Below are positions 43,946 to 52,124 of a DNA stretch of 64,000 nt, one piece after another; positions within the stretch are counted from its first letter, which is position 1; the number at the start of each line of letters is the position of its first letter. The position numbers and the translations under genes were made by a program. Under the pieces are notes generated by a model that worked only from the letters and a program-made list of their open reading frames with translations, did not search any database and had not been told where the DNA came from. Source of the stretch: Acidimicrobiales bacterium (GTDB lineage Bacteria; Actinomycetota; Acidimicrobiia; Acidimicrobiales; SZUA-35); contig JAWKIO010000005.1 of NCBI GenBank assembly GCA_041394265.1, positions 62,001 through 126,000 of the forward strand, written 5' to 3'.

Positions 43946-44011
43946 AGGGCACAACGGCGGTCGAGGTCCCGGCGACTCGAGGAGCGAACCGTGGTCGAGC
44001 TCGTCGCAGAC

Positions 44012-44017
44012 TACGGT
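44012..44017 (+). promoter_or_regulatory. -10 element TACGGT, leaderless-type, for the VOC gene
   Basis: TACGGT with a 6-base spacer to the ATG at 44024; supports that start over an in-frame GTG at 43991. Confidence 0.5.
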
Positions 44018-44023
44018 CGGGTG

Positions 44024-44401
44024 ATGATCGGACGCATCGAAGAGATCGTGATCGACTGCGCCTCTCCCTCGACGCTGGCGGCGTTCTGGGCCGCCGTGCT
44101 GGGCGGCACGCCGATCGACGAGCATCCTGCGTGGTCCTTCGTCGATCCACCGGGCTGGTCGAGACTCGCCTTTCAGCGGGTGCCGGAGCCCAAGTCCGTG
44201 AAGAACCGGGTGCACCTCGATGTCGACGTCGCCGACCTGTCCACCGCCACCGCAGCTGCCGTCGCCCTCGGTGCGACCCCGGTGGGCGACATCGTCACCG
44301 AGGACGGCGGAGCGTTCCAGGTGATGCTCGACGTCGAGGGCAACGAGTGGTGTCTGGTGAGTTCCGACGCCGGCGTCGCCACTGCCCCCGATGAGCACTG
44401 A
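44024..44401 (+). CDS. VOC-family (glyoxalase-like) protein
   Basis: 125 aa single-domain protein with two beta-alpha-beta units: IEEIVIDCASPSTLAAFWAAVLG and HLDVDVADLSTATAAAVALGA. The pattern fits the Glyoxalase_6 subgroup, whose members include lyases, dioxygenases and antibiotic-binding proteins; metal ligands cannot be assigned with confidence. Its stop codon lies inside the first unit of the 25-base tandem array, so the array supplies the last codon and stop. Confidence 0.8.
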   Translation: MIGRIEEIVIDCASPSTLAAFWAAVLGGTPIDEHPAWSFVDPPGWSRLAFQRVPEPKSVKNRVHLDVDVADLSTATAAAVALGATPVGDIVTEDGGAFQVMLDVEGNEWCLVSSDAGVATAPDEH

Positions 44402-44580
44402 CGGCTGGCCGTCGATCCAACACTGACGGCTGGCCGTCGATCCAACACTGACGGCAGGCCGTCGATCCGGCACTGACGGCAGGCCGTCGATCCGGCACTG
44501 ACGGCAGGCCGTCGATCCGGCACTGACGGCAGGCCGTCGATCCGGCACTGACGGCAGGCCGTCGATCCGGTACTGACGGC
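44396..44580. repeat. Tandem array of seven 25-base hairpin units
   Basis: Seven head-to-tail units of exactly 25 bases (44396-44570) plus a 10-base partial. Each contains GACGGC and GCCGTC separated by two bases, followed by GATCC. Units 1-2 have CT in the centre and AA at the end; units 3-7 have CA and GG. It lies between the convergent VOC and SCO6745-family genes. There are no spacers, so it is not CRISPR. Confidence 0.92.
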
Positions 44581-44585
44581 GCTTG

Positions 44586-45476
44586 TCAGCCGTTGGCGCG
44601 TTCGCCGGCAAGATCGTGGGGTCCTGATGCCGGGTAGCCGAAGGCCGCACGGATCGTCTGGCTCCAGCCGTTCATGAGGTCGCAGAACTCGTCGAGATCG
44701 TCGCCCAACGCATCGACGATCGGCTGGCACCCGCGGTCGGTTGCGATCTCGATGTCTTCCCGGAACGCGAGGCCGGCGGCGGTGAGGGCTCCCGCGTCGA
44801 CAAGGCCTCGGGCCGCAAGGCGAGCCTCGGCGGCGTCGAACTGGTCGTCGGTCCAGGCCCGCGTCCGGGAGTACGAGCGCATCGGCAACCCCCAGTAGAG
44901 CTCGGTGAGCAGTCCCATCTCGGTGGCGTCGACACCGGCGGTGGTCCACGCCGCGGTGTGGACGTCGCCGCGGTATTCGCGCAGCTGGTCGGCCAGCCAC
45001 CAGGTGGCGCCGAGGGTGGTGGGCGGCCGGGGCTGTGAACGGGTGCCGGCGTACAGCGGACGTCCCTCGGGTCGTAGATCGGCGGCGGCACGCTCGACGA
45101 GCTCGAGCGCCCGGCCGATGCCCTCAGGTTCGGGGCCGAGGATGCGCTCGAGCTGTTCGATCGCACCCGCCGTCCGCTCGGCGCAGATCGTGGTCGCGTC
45201 GGTGAGCGACCAGCCATGCGCAACGGCGGCCGCCACCGCATCGGGGTTGAACACGGCGAAGGCGGCGGCGATCAGGTCGGCCGGGACCTGCCCCATGAGG
45301 GAGCCGCGGCTGCAGAAGTAGGCGGGACCGTCGGGCATGGCGACGCCTCTGACTTCTGCGCCGCTCGGAGCGAAGCCGAGCGCGGCGTAGCGGGTATGGC
45401 ACTCGGGCGAGAAGTACACCTGGCCGGTGAACGCCTCGATGGCGGCGCCGATGGCGCGGGCGGGTGTGGTGGTCAT
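44586..45476 (-). CDS. SCO6745-family protein (helix-rich, possible HTH)
   Basis: 296 aa. The pattern VYFSPECHTRYAALGFAP, then YFCSRGSLMGQVPADLIAAAFAVFNPDAVAAAV (given in parts) and WWLADQLREYRGDVH match the actinobacterial SCO6745 family, which has a winged-helix-like C-terminal half (DDQFDAAEARLAARGLVDAGALTAAG). Function is unknown; a regulator or ligand-binding role is plausible. It is coupled to the upstream acyl-CoA dehydrogenase by an ATGA overlap. Confidence 0.78.
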   Translation of the reverse strand: MTTTPARAIGAAIEAFTGQVYFSPECHTRYAALGFAPSGAEVRGVAMPDGPAYFCSRGSLMGQVPADLIAAAFAVFNPDAVAAAVAHGWSLTDATTICAERTAGAIEQLERILGPEPEGIGRALELVERAAADLRPEGRPLYAGTRSQPRPPTTLGATWWLADQLREYRGDVHTAAWTTAGVDATEMGLLTELYWGLPMRSYSRTRAWTDDQFDAAEARLAARGLVDAGALTAAGLAFREDIEIATDRGCQPIVDALGDDLDEFCDLMNGWSQTIRAAFGYPASGPHDLAGERANG

Positions 45477-46627
45477 CGGTCGGCTGCTTTCGAGTCGTTG
45501 GTCGTGGCCGGTGGGTTCGCCGACGGCTCCTTGGGGAGTCCGAGGATGCGTTCGCCGATGATCGAGCGTTGGATCTGCGAGCTGCCGCCGGCAATCCGCC
45601 CGCCGGGTGCCGCCGTGAGACCCTTGGTGTCGGCGTTCCAGAGCATGCCCTCGGGCCCTCGGAGTTCGGCCTTCAGCACGGCATTGTCGAAGGCCATCTC
45701 GGTGGTGCCCAACTTGCCGAGTGACGACCCGACCGAGGCGGCCGGGCCCTGCCGCTTCCCCATCGCCAGCAGGCTCTGGCCTCGGGCGACGAGCCGGGTG
45801 AGGCGGTCGCGCTCGACCGCTCCCAGCTGCTGCTCCGCCTGCGCGCCGAGTGCCACCATGGCGTCGAGCCGGCGCTGCATCGCGATCTGCGCCGCCCCGA
45901 TCGAGCCTCGTTCGTTGGTGAGGGTGGCCATGCCGACACCCCACCCTTCGTTGATCGGCCCGAGTAGCGAGTCGGCGGGGATCACTACGTCGGTCAGGAA
46001 GACCTCGTCGAACTCCGAGCCGCCCGTCATCTGGCGCAGCGGCCGCACGTCGATGCCGGGCAAGCTCATGTCGAGCAGGAAAAACGAGATGCCCTTGTGC
46101 TTGGCGACATCGGGATTGGTGCGAGCCATCAAGATGCCCCAGTCGCTGATGCGGCCGCCCGAGCACCACACCTTCTGACCGTTGACGACGAACGTGTCAC
46201 CGTCGGCGACGGCCGTGGTGCGCAGCGAGGCGAGGTCGCTGCCGGCTTCGGGTTCGCTGAACAGCTGGCACCACACGCGTTCGGCCGTGATGATCGGGCG
46301 GAGGTGGCGCTCCTTCTGCTCGTCGGTGCCGAACCGCTGGATGCCCTGGCCGGCGAGCACGAAGCCGACCATGTTGATGAACGCCGGCACCTCGGCGTTG
46401 GCGCATTCCTCGACCCAGATGGACTGGTGGTCGGGGGTCAACCCGCGACCGCCGTACTCGGTGGGCCAGTGGATGCCGGCCCAGCCCTCGGCGAAGAGGT
46501 GCTGCTGCCAGGCGACGCCGGCATCGCGCATCTCGGGCGGCATGATCGCCCCGTAGTCGCGGGGAGCCCGCTCGGCATTGTCGGCGAGCCAGGTGCGGGC
46601 GTCGTTCCTGAAGGTCTCGAGATCCAT
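45473..46627 (-). CDS. Acyl-CoA dehydrogenase family protein
   Basis: 384 aa. The middle-domain motif WCQLFSEPEAGSDLASLRT and VVNGQKVWCSGG are canonical. The C-terminal block IAGGSSQIQRSIIGERILGLPKE replaces the usual GGxGY...EG region and contains the R-I-L ending of the FadE-like group that acts on bulky acyl-CoAs in actinobacteria. The ATG at 46627 starts the family N-terminus; TAGCGT lies 8 bases upstream. It is co-transcribed with the SCO6745-family gene and divergent from the DtxR-type regulator. Confidence 0.92.
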   Translation of the reverse strand: MDLETFRNDARTWLADNAERAPRDYGAIMPPEMRDAGVAWQQHLFAEGWAGIHWPTEYGGRGLTPDHQSIWVEECANAEVPAFINMVGFVLAGQGIQRFGTDEQKERHLRPIITAERVWCQLFSEPEAGSDLASLRTTAVADGDTFVVNGQKVWCSGGRISDWGILMARTNPDVAKHKGISFFLLDMSLPGIDVRPLRQMTGGSEFDEVFLTDVVIPADSLLGPINEGWGVGMATLTNERGSIGAAQIAMQRRLDAMVALGAQAEQQLGAVERDRLTRLVARGQSLLAMGKRQGPAASVGSSLGKLGTTEMAFDNAVLKAELRGPEGMLWNADTKGLTAAPGGRIAGGSSQIQRSIIGERILGLPKEPSANPPATTNDSKAADR

Positions 46628-46635
46628 GGATGGCG

Positions 46636-46641
46636 ACGCTA
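46636..46641 (-). promoter_or_regulatory. -10 element TAGCGT, leaderless-type, for the acyl-CoA dehydrogenase
   Basis: Minus-strand TAGCGT, 8-base spacer to the ATG at 46627. Confidence 0.45.
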
Positions 46642-46728
46642 CACCGGGTGGTGCGACGCATTCGAAACGCCTGTGAAGCATGCCGAACATTTCTCGTCGC
46701 TGATCGGTCGTCGCTCGCTCTGGGCAAC

Positions 46729-46734
46729 TAGCCT
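46729..46734 (+). promoter_or_regulatory. -10 element TAGCCT, leaderless-type, for the DtxR-family gene
   Basis: TAGCCT, 6-base spacer to the ATG at 46741. It lies inside an imperfect dyad GCAA...TTGC (46724-46737) that could be a metal-regulator site, but it does not match the classical DtxR box well. Confidence 0.5.
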
Positions 46735-46740
46735 TGCGGG

Positions 46741-47409
46741 ATGGCTCCGTACGTCTCACCCGAGCACCACCCTGCCCTCGAGGAGTACTGCGAAACGATC
46801 TACGAGCTCGCCGAAGACGACGTCCGAGTCATCCAGGCCCGGATCGCCGAGCGTCTGAGCGTGTCTCGGCCGGCGGTGTCCGAGATGGTGAAACGCCTCG
46901 ACGAGGAAGGCCTCGTCACGATCGAGAAGGGCACCATCACGCTCACGGCCAAGGGCGAGACCCTGGCCACCACCATGGTGCGACGACACCGCCTGGCCGA
47001 ACGCTTCCTCACCGACATTCTCGGCCTCAGCTGGGCCACCGCCCATCACGAGGCCGGCAAGTGGGAGCACGTGATCAGCCCCGAGGTCGAAGCCGCCCTC
47101 CTCACTCACCTCGGCGAACCCACCACCTGCCCCCACGGCAACCCGATCCCGGGCAGCGACTACGTCGAAACCGAGATGACCCCGCTGTCCGGTCTCGAGA
47201 TCGGCAGCGACTTCCGGGTTCGCCGCATTCCGGAAGAGCTCGAGTTCGCCACCGGAATGCTCGAGTTCCTCGAGGCGTCGCACATCACCCCGGGGGTGGC
47301 CGGCACGGTCATCGCCATGTCACCCGACGGCACCACCACCGTCGACATCGACGGTCAGGTGGTCGGCCTCGGCCCCTTCGCCGCCGAACGGATCCTCGTC
47401 GCCACCTGA
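46741..47409 (+). CDS. DtxR-family metal-dependent transcriptional regulator
   Basis: 222 aa. N-terminal winged helix (EYCETIYELAEDDVRVIQA, then RLSVSRPAVSEMVKRLDEEG), the dimerisation/metal domain (TTMVRRHRLAERFLTDIL, HHEAGKWEHVIS, with His/Glu ligands) and a FeoA/SH3-like C-terminal domain (about 150-222). The mid-region cysteine in TTCPHGNPIPG is at the position of a primary metal-site ligand in IdeR/DtxR. It would repress iron- or manganese-uptake genes when metal is bound. It does not obviously control its divergent neighbour. Confidence 0.92.
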   Translation: MAPYVSPEHHPALEEYCETIYELAEDDVRVIQARIAERLSVSRPAVSEMVKRLDEEGLVTIEKGTITLTAKGETLATTMVRRHRLAERFLTDILGLSWATAHHEAGKWEHVISPEVEAALLTHLGEPTTCPHGNPIPGSDYVETEMTPLSGLEIGSDFRVRRIPEELEFATGMLEFLEASHITPGVAGTVIAMSPDGTTTVDIDGQVVGLGPFAAERILVAT

Positions 47410-47423
47410 CCCCGAAGGCGGGG
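47410..47423. terminator. Bidirectional hairpin between DtxR-family gene and aroQ
   Basis: CCCCG-AAGG-CGGGG stem-loop filling the 15-base gap between two convergent stops. Confidence 0.6.
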
Positions 47424-47424
47424 A

Positions 47425-47865
47425 TCAGCCGTCGAGGTGTCGGAGCAGGCCGTCGAGGGCGACGGCATAGCTGTTGCGCCCGAAACCGGCGACGACGCCG
47501 AGGCACACGGCACTGATCACCGAATGGTCGCGGAACGCCTCACGGGCGTGCACATTCGACAGGTGGGTCTCGACGACGGGAATCGTGATGGCCGAGATCG
47601 CGTCGCGAAGGGCGATGCTGTAGTGGGTGTAGGCGCCGGGGTTCAGGATGATCCCGCTCGCCCACGTGCGGGCCTCCTGGATCATGGTGACCAGTTCGCC
47701 TTCGATGTTCGACTGCACGCTGGTGAGCTCCGCACCCCGATCGGCAGCGATCTCGGCGAGGTCGGCCATGATGTCGGCGAGCGTCTCCGAGCCGTAGACC
47801 TCGGGCTCACGCTCGCCGAGCAGGTTCAGGTTCGGGCCGTTCACGACGAGGATCTTGTGGGTCAC
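47425..47865 (-). CDS. aroQ: Type II 3-dehydroquinate dehydratase
   Basis: 146 aa enzyme of the shikimate pathway (3-dehydroquinate to 3-dehydroshikimate). Diagnostic motifs: VNGPNLNLLGEREPEVYG with the catalytic Tyr, QSNIEGELVTMI, IILNPGAYTHYSIALRDA and PVVETHLSNVHAREAFR. Full length with a GTG start; TAGGAT lies 7 bases upstream. Other shikimate genes are not nearby. Confidence 0.96.
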   Translation of the reverse strand: MTHKILVVNGPNLNLLGEREPEVYGSETLADIMADLAEIAADRGAELTSVQSNIEGELVTMIQEARTWASGIILNPGAYTHYSIALRDAISAITIPVVETHLSNVHAREAFRDHSVISAVCLGVVAGFGRNSYAVALDGLLRHLDG

Positions 47866-47872
47866 GGCGGCG

Positions 47873-47878
47873 ATCCTA
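47873..47878 (-). promoter_or_regulatory. -10 element TAGGAT, leaderless-type, for aroQ
   Basis: Minus-strand TAGGAT, 7-base spacer to the GTG at 47865. Confidence 0.5.
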
Positions 47879-47897
47879 CCGGGGCGACGCCCCGGGC

Positions 47898-48536
47898 TCA
47901 GGGAACTCTCGGCGGCCGGGTCATCACCCAGACGGTCGGCGCGCCGTCGCCGACGTCGAGTGTCGCCGTGACGGCGAACCCCAGCTTCTCGTAGCGACGC
48001 ACGTTCGACTCGGTCGAGGTTTCGAGTGCTGTCGGCAGCCGATCGGCATCGAGCTGATCGAGGACCGATGTCAGGAGTCGGTGTCCGAAACCTTGCCCCT
48101 GCGCAGCGGGAGCCGTTCCCACACAGTCGAGGAACCAGTACGCGCCACTGGGGCGAGCGACGAGGGTGGCGGCCTCGGCCCGCTGCACGGCGGGCAGCCG
48201 ATCACCGAAGACGTCGGCGAGCGCTGACACCCGCTCGATCAGCTCGTCGGGCACACCTCGATACGCATCCATCGAAGGCACAGCCGCACCGTCGAGCAGG
48301 CTCCATGCCGCCGCCGAGCGGATCTCCCCGTCGACCTCGAGCACCCAGAGGTCGCCTCGGTGTGCACCGATCGCCGAGTGCACGGCGTAGATCGTGTGCA
48401 GCCGGCGGCGATGGTCGTCGGCCGGGACGGCCCAGGTGGTCCAGACGTAGTCGGCAAACGCATCGGTGAGCAGCTCGGCGACGGCGCCGACGTCGTCCGT
48501 TGCTGCCTGACGCACCGTGATCGATGCTCGACTCAT
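47898..48536 (-). CDS. GNAT-family N-acetyltransferase
   Basis: 212 aa. The acetyl-CoA pyrophosphate-binding loop is visible as VGTAPAAQGQGFGHRLL (Q-x-x-G-x-G), preceded by the beta-4 strand YWFLDCVG and followed by ALETSTESNVRRYEKLGFAV, typical of small-molecule acetyltransferases. The substrate is unknown. The start overlaps the MFS gene stop (ATGA), suggesting that an acetylated compound and an exporter work together, for example in drug resistance. Confidence 0.88.
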   Translation of the reverse strand: MSRASITVRQAATDDVGAVAELLTDAFADYVWTTWAVPADDHRRRLHTIYAVHSAIGAHRGDLWVLEVDGEIRSAAAWSLLDGAAVPSMDAYRGVPDELIERVSALADVFGDRLPAVQRAEAATLVARPSGAYWFLDCVGTAPAAQGQGFGHRLLTSVLDQLDADRLPTALETSTESNVRRYEKLGFAVTATLDVGDGAPTVWVMTRPPRVP

Positions 48537-49849
48537 GCTTGCTCCTCGGGTGGGCGAATCGAACCGAACGAGCGCAGCAGTTCGAGGTCGTAGACGATCT
48601 TCAGCGAACCGGCAATGATCAGCGGCCAGCCGAACGTGGTCCGGGCGAGCAGCGCACCCGACATGGCCGGACCGGCGGCAGCCGCCAGGCTACGGGGCAC
48701 ATTCGTGATGGCAGACGCCGCCGATCGGCGCTCGGGTGGCACCACCGCCATGACATAGCTGGTGCGGGCGGGCACGTCCATCGTGGCGAACACCGAGCGG
48801 GCGAGCAGACAGCCGACGGCGAGCCACGCATTCGGCATGAGGGCAGCCGCCATCAAGAACAGGTTGGCGGGAATATGTGTGAAGACCATGGTGCGGACGA
48901 GCCCGATGCGATCGGCCAACCATGGCGACACGAGCATCGAGGCCGCAGTGAAGAGGCTCGTCCAGAAGAACACGACGCCCGAGACGGCCACCGACAGGTC
49001 GAAGCGCAGCGACAGCCACAGCGCCAGCATCGCCTGCACCGTGAACCCGCTCGCGAACGAGTCGAGGCTGAACAGGGCGGCCAGGCGAAGCACGATGCCG
49101 CGGCTCTCCCCCAGCGCCCCGGGCTCGCCGCCGATGGTCGGTTCGATCTCGGGGCTGAGCCGAAGGTACGCAACCAGCGACACCACGCCGACGGCGGTGT
49201 AGAGCCAGAACGGGATGCGCAGCGCAGCGATCTCGCTCGTCCAGCCTCGATGGTGGATGGCCGCGACCAGCCCGACACTGAGCGAGCCGAAGGCACCCAG
49301 GAGCGAACCGACGAGCGAATAGCGGGCGAACAGTCGCGTGCGGTCACGATCGGGGGCGGTCTGCGGGAGCAGGGCGTGCTCGACCGGCTGGAAGACGCTC
49401 ACGTCACCCGACGACGGATTGAGCGTCCCGAGGAACGCCACCACGACCAGCAGCCAGAACGTTCGTCCCAGCGCGAACCCGCATCCGGTGAGGATCATGA
49501 GAACCGACGCGCCAACGAGCACGTGCCGCCGAAGCCACCGCCGTCCGACCCACGCCACGGTGAGGGTCGCCATCGCCGACCCCAGCATCGTGATGGTGGC
49601 GATGGCGCCGACCCGGGCCGTGCTCAGCCCCAGGAGCGCCAGGTAGGTGGGGAGCACCACGCTGGCGGCACCGTCGACGAACCCACGCAGTCCCCGCAGC
49701 CCGATGACCCGTCGAGCATCGACGTGGTCCGGCAGCACCCGAGCGATGGTCCCCGACACCGCGGCGAGCGTACCGCCACCACTCCCCCGCCACCGCCGAC
49801 CCCACCCCGTCCCGCCAACCGTCTCGCCAACCTCCGGGTCACCGTCCAT
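48533..49849 (-). CDS. Major facilitator superfamily transporter
   Basis: 438 aa, about twelve hydrophobic helices, with a cytoplasmic N-terminal extension (ARVLPDHVDARRVIGLRG). Typical loop residues include GRRWLRRHVLVG in loop 2-3 and MDVPARTSYVMAVVPPERRS in the second half, which resembles actinobacterial efflux pumps. The ATG at 49849 lies inside repeat family 3 copy A, so the repeat has become part of the 5' end of the gene; an in-frame TTG is at 49858. Coupled to the downstream acetyltransferase. Confidence 0.87.
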   Translation of the reverse strand: MDGDPEVGETVGGTGWGRRWRGSGGGTLAAVSGTIARVLPDHVDARRVIGLRGLRGFVDGAASVVLPTYLALLGLSTARVGAIATITMLGSAMATLTVAWVGRRWLRRHVLVGASVLMILTGCGFALGRTFWLLVVVAFLGTLNPSSGDVSVFQPVEHALLPQTAPDRDRTRLFARYSLVGSLLGAFGSLSVGLVAAIHHRGWTSEIAALRIPFWLYTAVGVVSLVAYLRLSPEIEPTIGGEPGALGESRGIVLRLAALFSLDSFASGFTVQAMLALWLSLRFDLSVAVSGVVFFWTSLFTAASMLVSPWLADRIGLVRTMVFTHIPANLFLMAAALMPNAWLAVGCLLARSVFATMDVPARTSYVMAVVPPERRSAASAITNVPRSLAAAAGPAMSGALLARTTFGWPLIIAGSLKIVYDLELLRSFGSIRPPEEQA

Positions 49850-49934
49850 TCCCGCCAAAGCTCCGGGCCTGCGTCCGCCAGAGCGCGCAGAGTCCCGGAG
49901 CGTTGCTGAGTTTGGACGCAGTCCCGGAGGTTCG
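49829..49934. repeat. Interspersed repeat, family 3, copy A
   Basis: 106-base unit starting AACCTCCGGG and ending CCCGGAGGTTCG, with internal CTCCGGG/CCCGGAG inverted arms and a conserved AGCGCGCAGAG block. It matches copy B (50689-50794) without length change. It overlaps the first codons of the MFS gene and lies upstream of the TRIC-like gene. Confidence 0.8.
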
Positions 49935-49993
49935 AGCTCGTGGTGCAGCGGGGCGTCGCTGCTTCACCGCTGCCTGGCGTCGACGACGGCCGG

Positions 49994-49999
49994 TAGCGT
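49994..49999 (+). promoter_or_regulatory. -10 element TAGCGT, leaderless-type, for the TRIC-like gene
   Basis: TAGCGT, 6-base spacer to the ATG at 50006. Confidence 0.5.
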
Positions 50000-50005
50000 G
50001 CGGTG

Positions 50006-50689
50006 ATGCAGGTCCTCGCCGTCGAAGCGGTTCGCAGCAACCTCGGCCTCGACCCCTCGGTCGAGCAACTGATCGACCTCCTCGGGATCTTCGTCTTCGC
50101 CGTGTCGGGTGGCCTGACGGCGGTCCGCAAGCGATTCGACGTGGTGGGGGTGATCGCCCTCGCCGCCATCACGGCGCTGGGTGGCGGCCTCCTGCGCGAC
50201 GTCCTGCTCGGCGACACGCCGCCACCCGCGCTCACCGAGCCGGCATACCTCGTCGCCGCTCTGGTCGGCGCTGCGGCCACGTTCGTCGGCCACCAACACA
50301 TCGAGCGCCAGTGGCTTCGTCCGCATCTCGTGTTCGACGCGGCTGGACTCGGCCTCTTCTGTGTTGCCGGCACCACGAAGGCACTGGCGTTCGGCCTGAA
50401 TGGGGTTGGTGCGGTCGCGCTTGGCGTACTCACCGCGACCGGAGGCGGCGTCATGCGTGACGTCCTGGCCGACGAGCAGCCCATGCTCTTCCGGAGCGAG
50501 ACCGTGCTCTACGGCATTCCGGCCGCACTCGGTGCCACGGCGGTGACGATCGCATCGAACCTGGAGCTGGCGAACGCCGGTGTCGCCGGCGTCGTCGCCG
50601 TGGCCGTGTTCGCCTTCCGTCTGGCCGCACTCCACCATGGCTGGCACGCGCCGCACCCGCGCGGCGTCGACCTCGCCGGCGACGACTGA
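50006..50689 (+). CDS. TRIC-family (UPF0126/YadS-like) cation channel
   Basis: 227 aa, about seven hydrophobic helices in two repeats. Each repeat carries the hallmark Gly-rich loop: LGGGLLRDVLLGDTPP and TGGGVMRDVLADEQPM. Bacterial members form homotrimeric monovalent cation channels. The ATG at 50006 follows TAGCGT by 6 bases; a GTG at 50003 is less likely. Direct copies of repeat family 3 lie on both sides, and copy B begins at the last base of the stop codon. Confidence 0.88.
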   Translation: MQVLAVEAVRSNLGLDPSVEQLIDLLGIFVFAVSGGLTAVRKRFDVVGVIALAAITALGGGLLRDVLLGDTPPPALTEPAYLVAALVGAAATFVGHQHIERQWLRPHLVFDAAGLGLFCVAGTTKALAFGLNGVGAVALGVLTATGGGVMRDVLADEQPMLFRSETVLYGIPAALGATAVTIASNLELANAGVAGVVAVAVFAFRLAALHHGWHAPHPRGVDLAGDD

Positions 50690-50794
50690 ACCTCCGGGCC
50701 TCCGTCCGATCTCGGCCAACCTCCGGGACAGCGTTCGCCACAGCGCGCAGAGCCCCGGAGCTTTGGATGGGTTGGACGGTGGCCCGGAGCTTCG
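50689..50794. repeat. Interspersed repeat, family 3, copy B
   Basis: Same 106-base unit and orientation as copy A, between the convergent TRIC-like and alanine dehydrogenase genes. The shared AGCGCGCAGAG and CCCGGAGC blocks are identical; differences cluster in the loops. Confidence 0.8.
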
Positions 50795-50827
50795 TTGAGG
50801 GTGTGCGGGCCGAGCGATGGTCGACGG

Positions 50828-51949
50828 TCAGAGGGCGCGAGCGACCTCGGCCGGGTCGACGCTGTCGAGGCCGAGGGCAACACCCACGGCCGGCTCGGTG
50901 AGCTTGCCCTGCGCCACGTTGAGACCGTTGAGCAGGTGCGGGTCCTCGAGCATGGCCTGCTTGGCGCCCTTGTCGGCCAGCGCGAGCACGAACGGCAGCG
51001 TCGAGTTGTTCAGGGCGTAGGTCGAGGTGCGGGGCACGCCGCCCGGCATGTTCGCCACGCAATAGTGCACGACCCCGTCGACGATGTAGGTGGGTTCGGC
51101 GTGCGTCGTCGGGCGCGACGTGGCGAAGCAGCCACCCTGGTCGATGGCGACGTCGACGAGGACCGAGCCGATGCGCATCTGTTGCACCATGTCGGCGGTG
51201 ACGAGGTGCGGCGCCCGAGCTCCCTTCACCAACACGGCACCGACCACGAGGTCGGCGTCGAGCACATATGACTCGAGTGAGTCCTGCGTCGAATAGACCG
51301 CCTTGATCGACGTGCCCCAGCGCGCGTCGAGCGCGTCGAGCACGTCGAGGCTGCGGTCGAGGACGGTGACCTCGGCGCCGAGACCGACGGCCATCTCGGT
51401 GGCATGACCGCCGACGACGCCGCCGCCCAGCACGACGACCTTGGCCGGTGCGACCCCGGGAACACCGCCGAGCAGCAGGCCGGCGCCTCCCTGCGGACCT
51501 TCGAGTGCGTGCGCTCCCGCCTGGACCGCCATCCGACCGGCGACCTTCGACATCGGGGCCAGCAGTGGCAGACCACCACGTCGGTCGGTGACCGTCTCGT
51601 ACGCGATGCAGGTGGCACCCGATGCCAGAAGGTCGTGGGTCTGGTCGGGGTCTGGGGCGAGATGGAGGTAGGTGAAGAGCAGGTGCTCGGGACGCAGCAT
51701 GGCCCGCTCGACCGCCTGCGGCTCCTTGACCTTGACGATCATCTCGGCCCAGTCGAACACTTCGGCCGCATCGGTGGCGATGGTGGCGCCCGCTGCCACG
51801 TAGTCCTCATCGGAGGCGCCGATCCCGATGCCGGCCCCGGATTGGACCTTCACCTCGTGGCCGTGGCCGACGACCTCGCGCACCGAACCGGGCGTCAACC
51901 CGACTCGACGCTCGAGCACCTTGATCTCCGAGGGCACACCAACTCGCAT
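50828..51949 (-). CDS. ald: Alanine dehydrogenase
   Basis: 373 aa NAD-dependent enzyme converting L-alanine to pyruvate and ammonia, and the reverse. Family motifs: MRVGVPSEIKVLERRVGLTP with the active-site Arg and Lys region, SEDYV-like GASDEDYVAAGA, LFTYLHLAPD, and the Rossmann loop VVVLGGGVVGGHATEMAVGLGA. Full length. A GGAA site precedes the ATG at 51949, and a TAGCGT at 52017-52022 upstream gives a leader of about 60 bases. A divergent Lrp/AsnC gene 175 bases away is the likely regulator, as in mycobacterial ald/aldR. Confidence 0.95.
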   Translation of the reverse strand: MRVGVPSEIKVLERRVGLTPGSVREVVGHGHEVKVQSGAGIGIGASDEDYVAAGATIATDAAEVFDWAEMIVKVKEPQAVERAMLRPEHLLFTYLHLAPDPDQTHDLLASGATCIAYETVTDRRGGLPLLAPMSKVAGRMAVQAGAHALEGPQGGAGLLLGGVPGVAPAKVVVLGGGVVGGHATEMAVGLGAEVTVLDRSLDVLDALDARWGTSIKAVYSTQDSLESYVLDADLVVGAVLVKGARAPHLVTADMVQQMRIGSVLVDVAIDQGGCFATSRPTTHAEPTYIVDGVVHYCVANMPGGVPRTSTYALNNSTLPFVLALADKGAKQAMLEDPHLLNGLNVAQGKLTEPAVGVALGLDSVDPAEVARAL

Positions 51950-52016
51950 CTGCGCACTTCCTGTTCTCGATGGGCGATCCACCACCGCACGCCGCGTGAT
52001 GAACGTCGAAGTGGTC

Positions 52017-52022
52017 ACGCTA
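52017..52022 (-). promoter_or_regulatory. Putative -10 TAGCGT for ald
   Basis: Minus-strand TAGCGT about 68 bases upstream of the ald ATG. The interval to the divergent Lrp gene is AT-richer and probably holds Lrp-family binding sites; none could be assigned. Confidence 0.4.
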
Positions 52023-52111
52023 CGACACGACCGCCGGCAGGTGCTTGCGAAACGGTGCACCGAACCGCGTCGTCATGCACTTTTCTGTTGCCATTCACAG
52101 TTCTGACGCCT

Positions 52112-52117
52112 CATACT
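52112..52117 (+). promoter_or_regulatory. -10-like element CATACT for the Lrp-family gene
   Basis: CATACT, 7-base spacer to the ATG at 52125; deviates from TAnnnT only at the first base. Confidence 0.4.
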
Positions 52118-52124
52118 TGCGCTC

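Noticed and set aside
44396..44580. Possible CRISPR array
   Set aside because: Units are contiguous with no spacers, and no cas gene is nearby.
46724..46737. DtxR box before the DtxR-family gene
   Set aside because: Only the outer GCAA/TTGC bases are symmetric, and it overlaps the -10 box; too weak to call.
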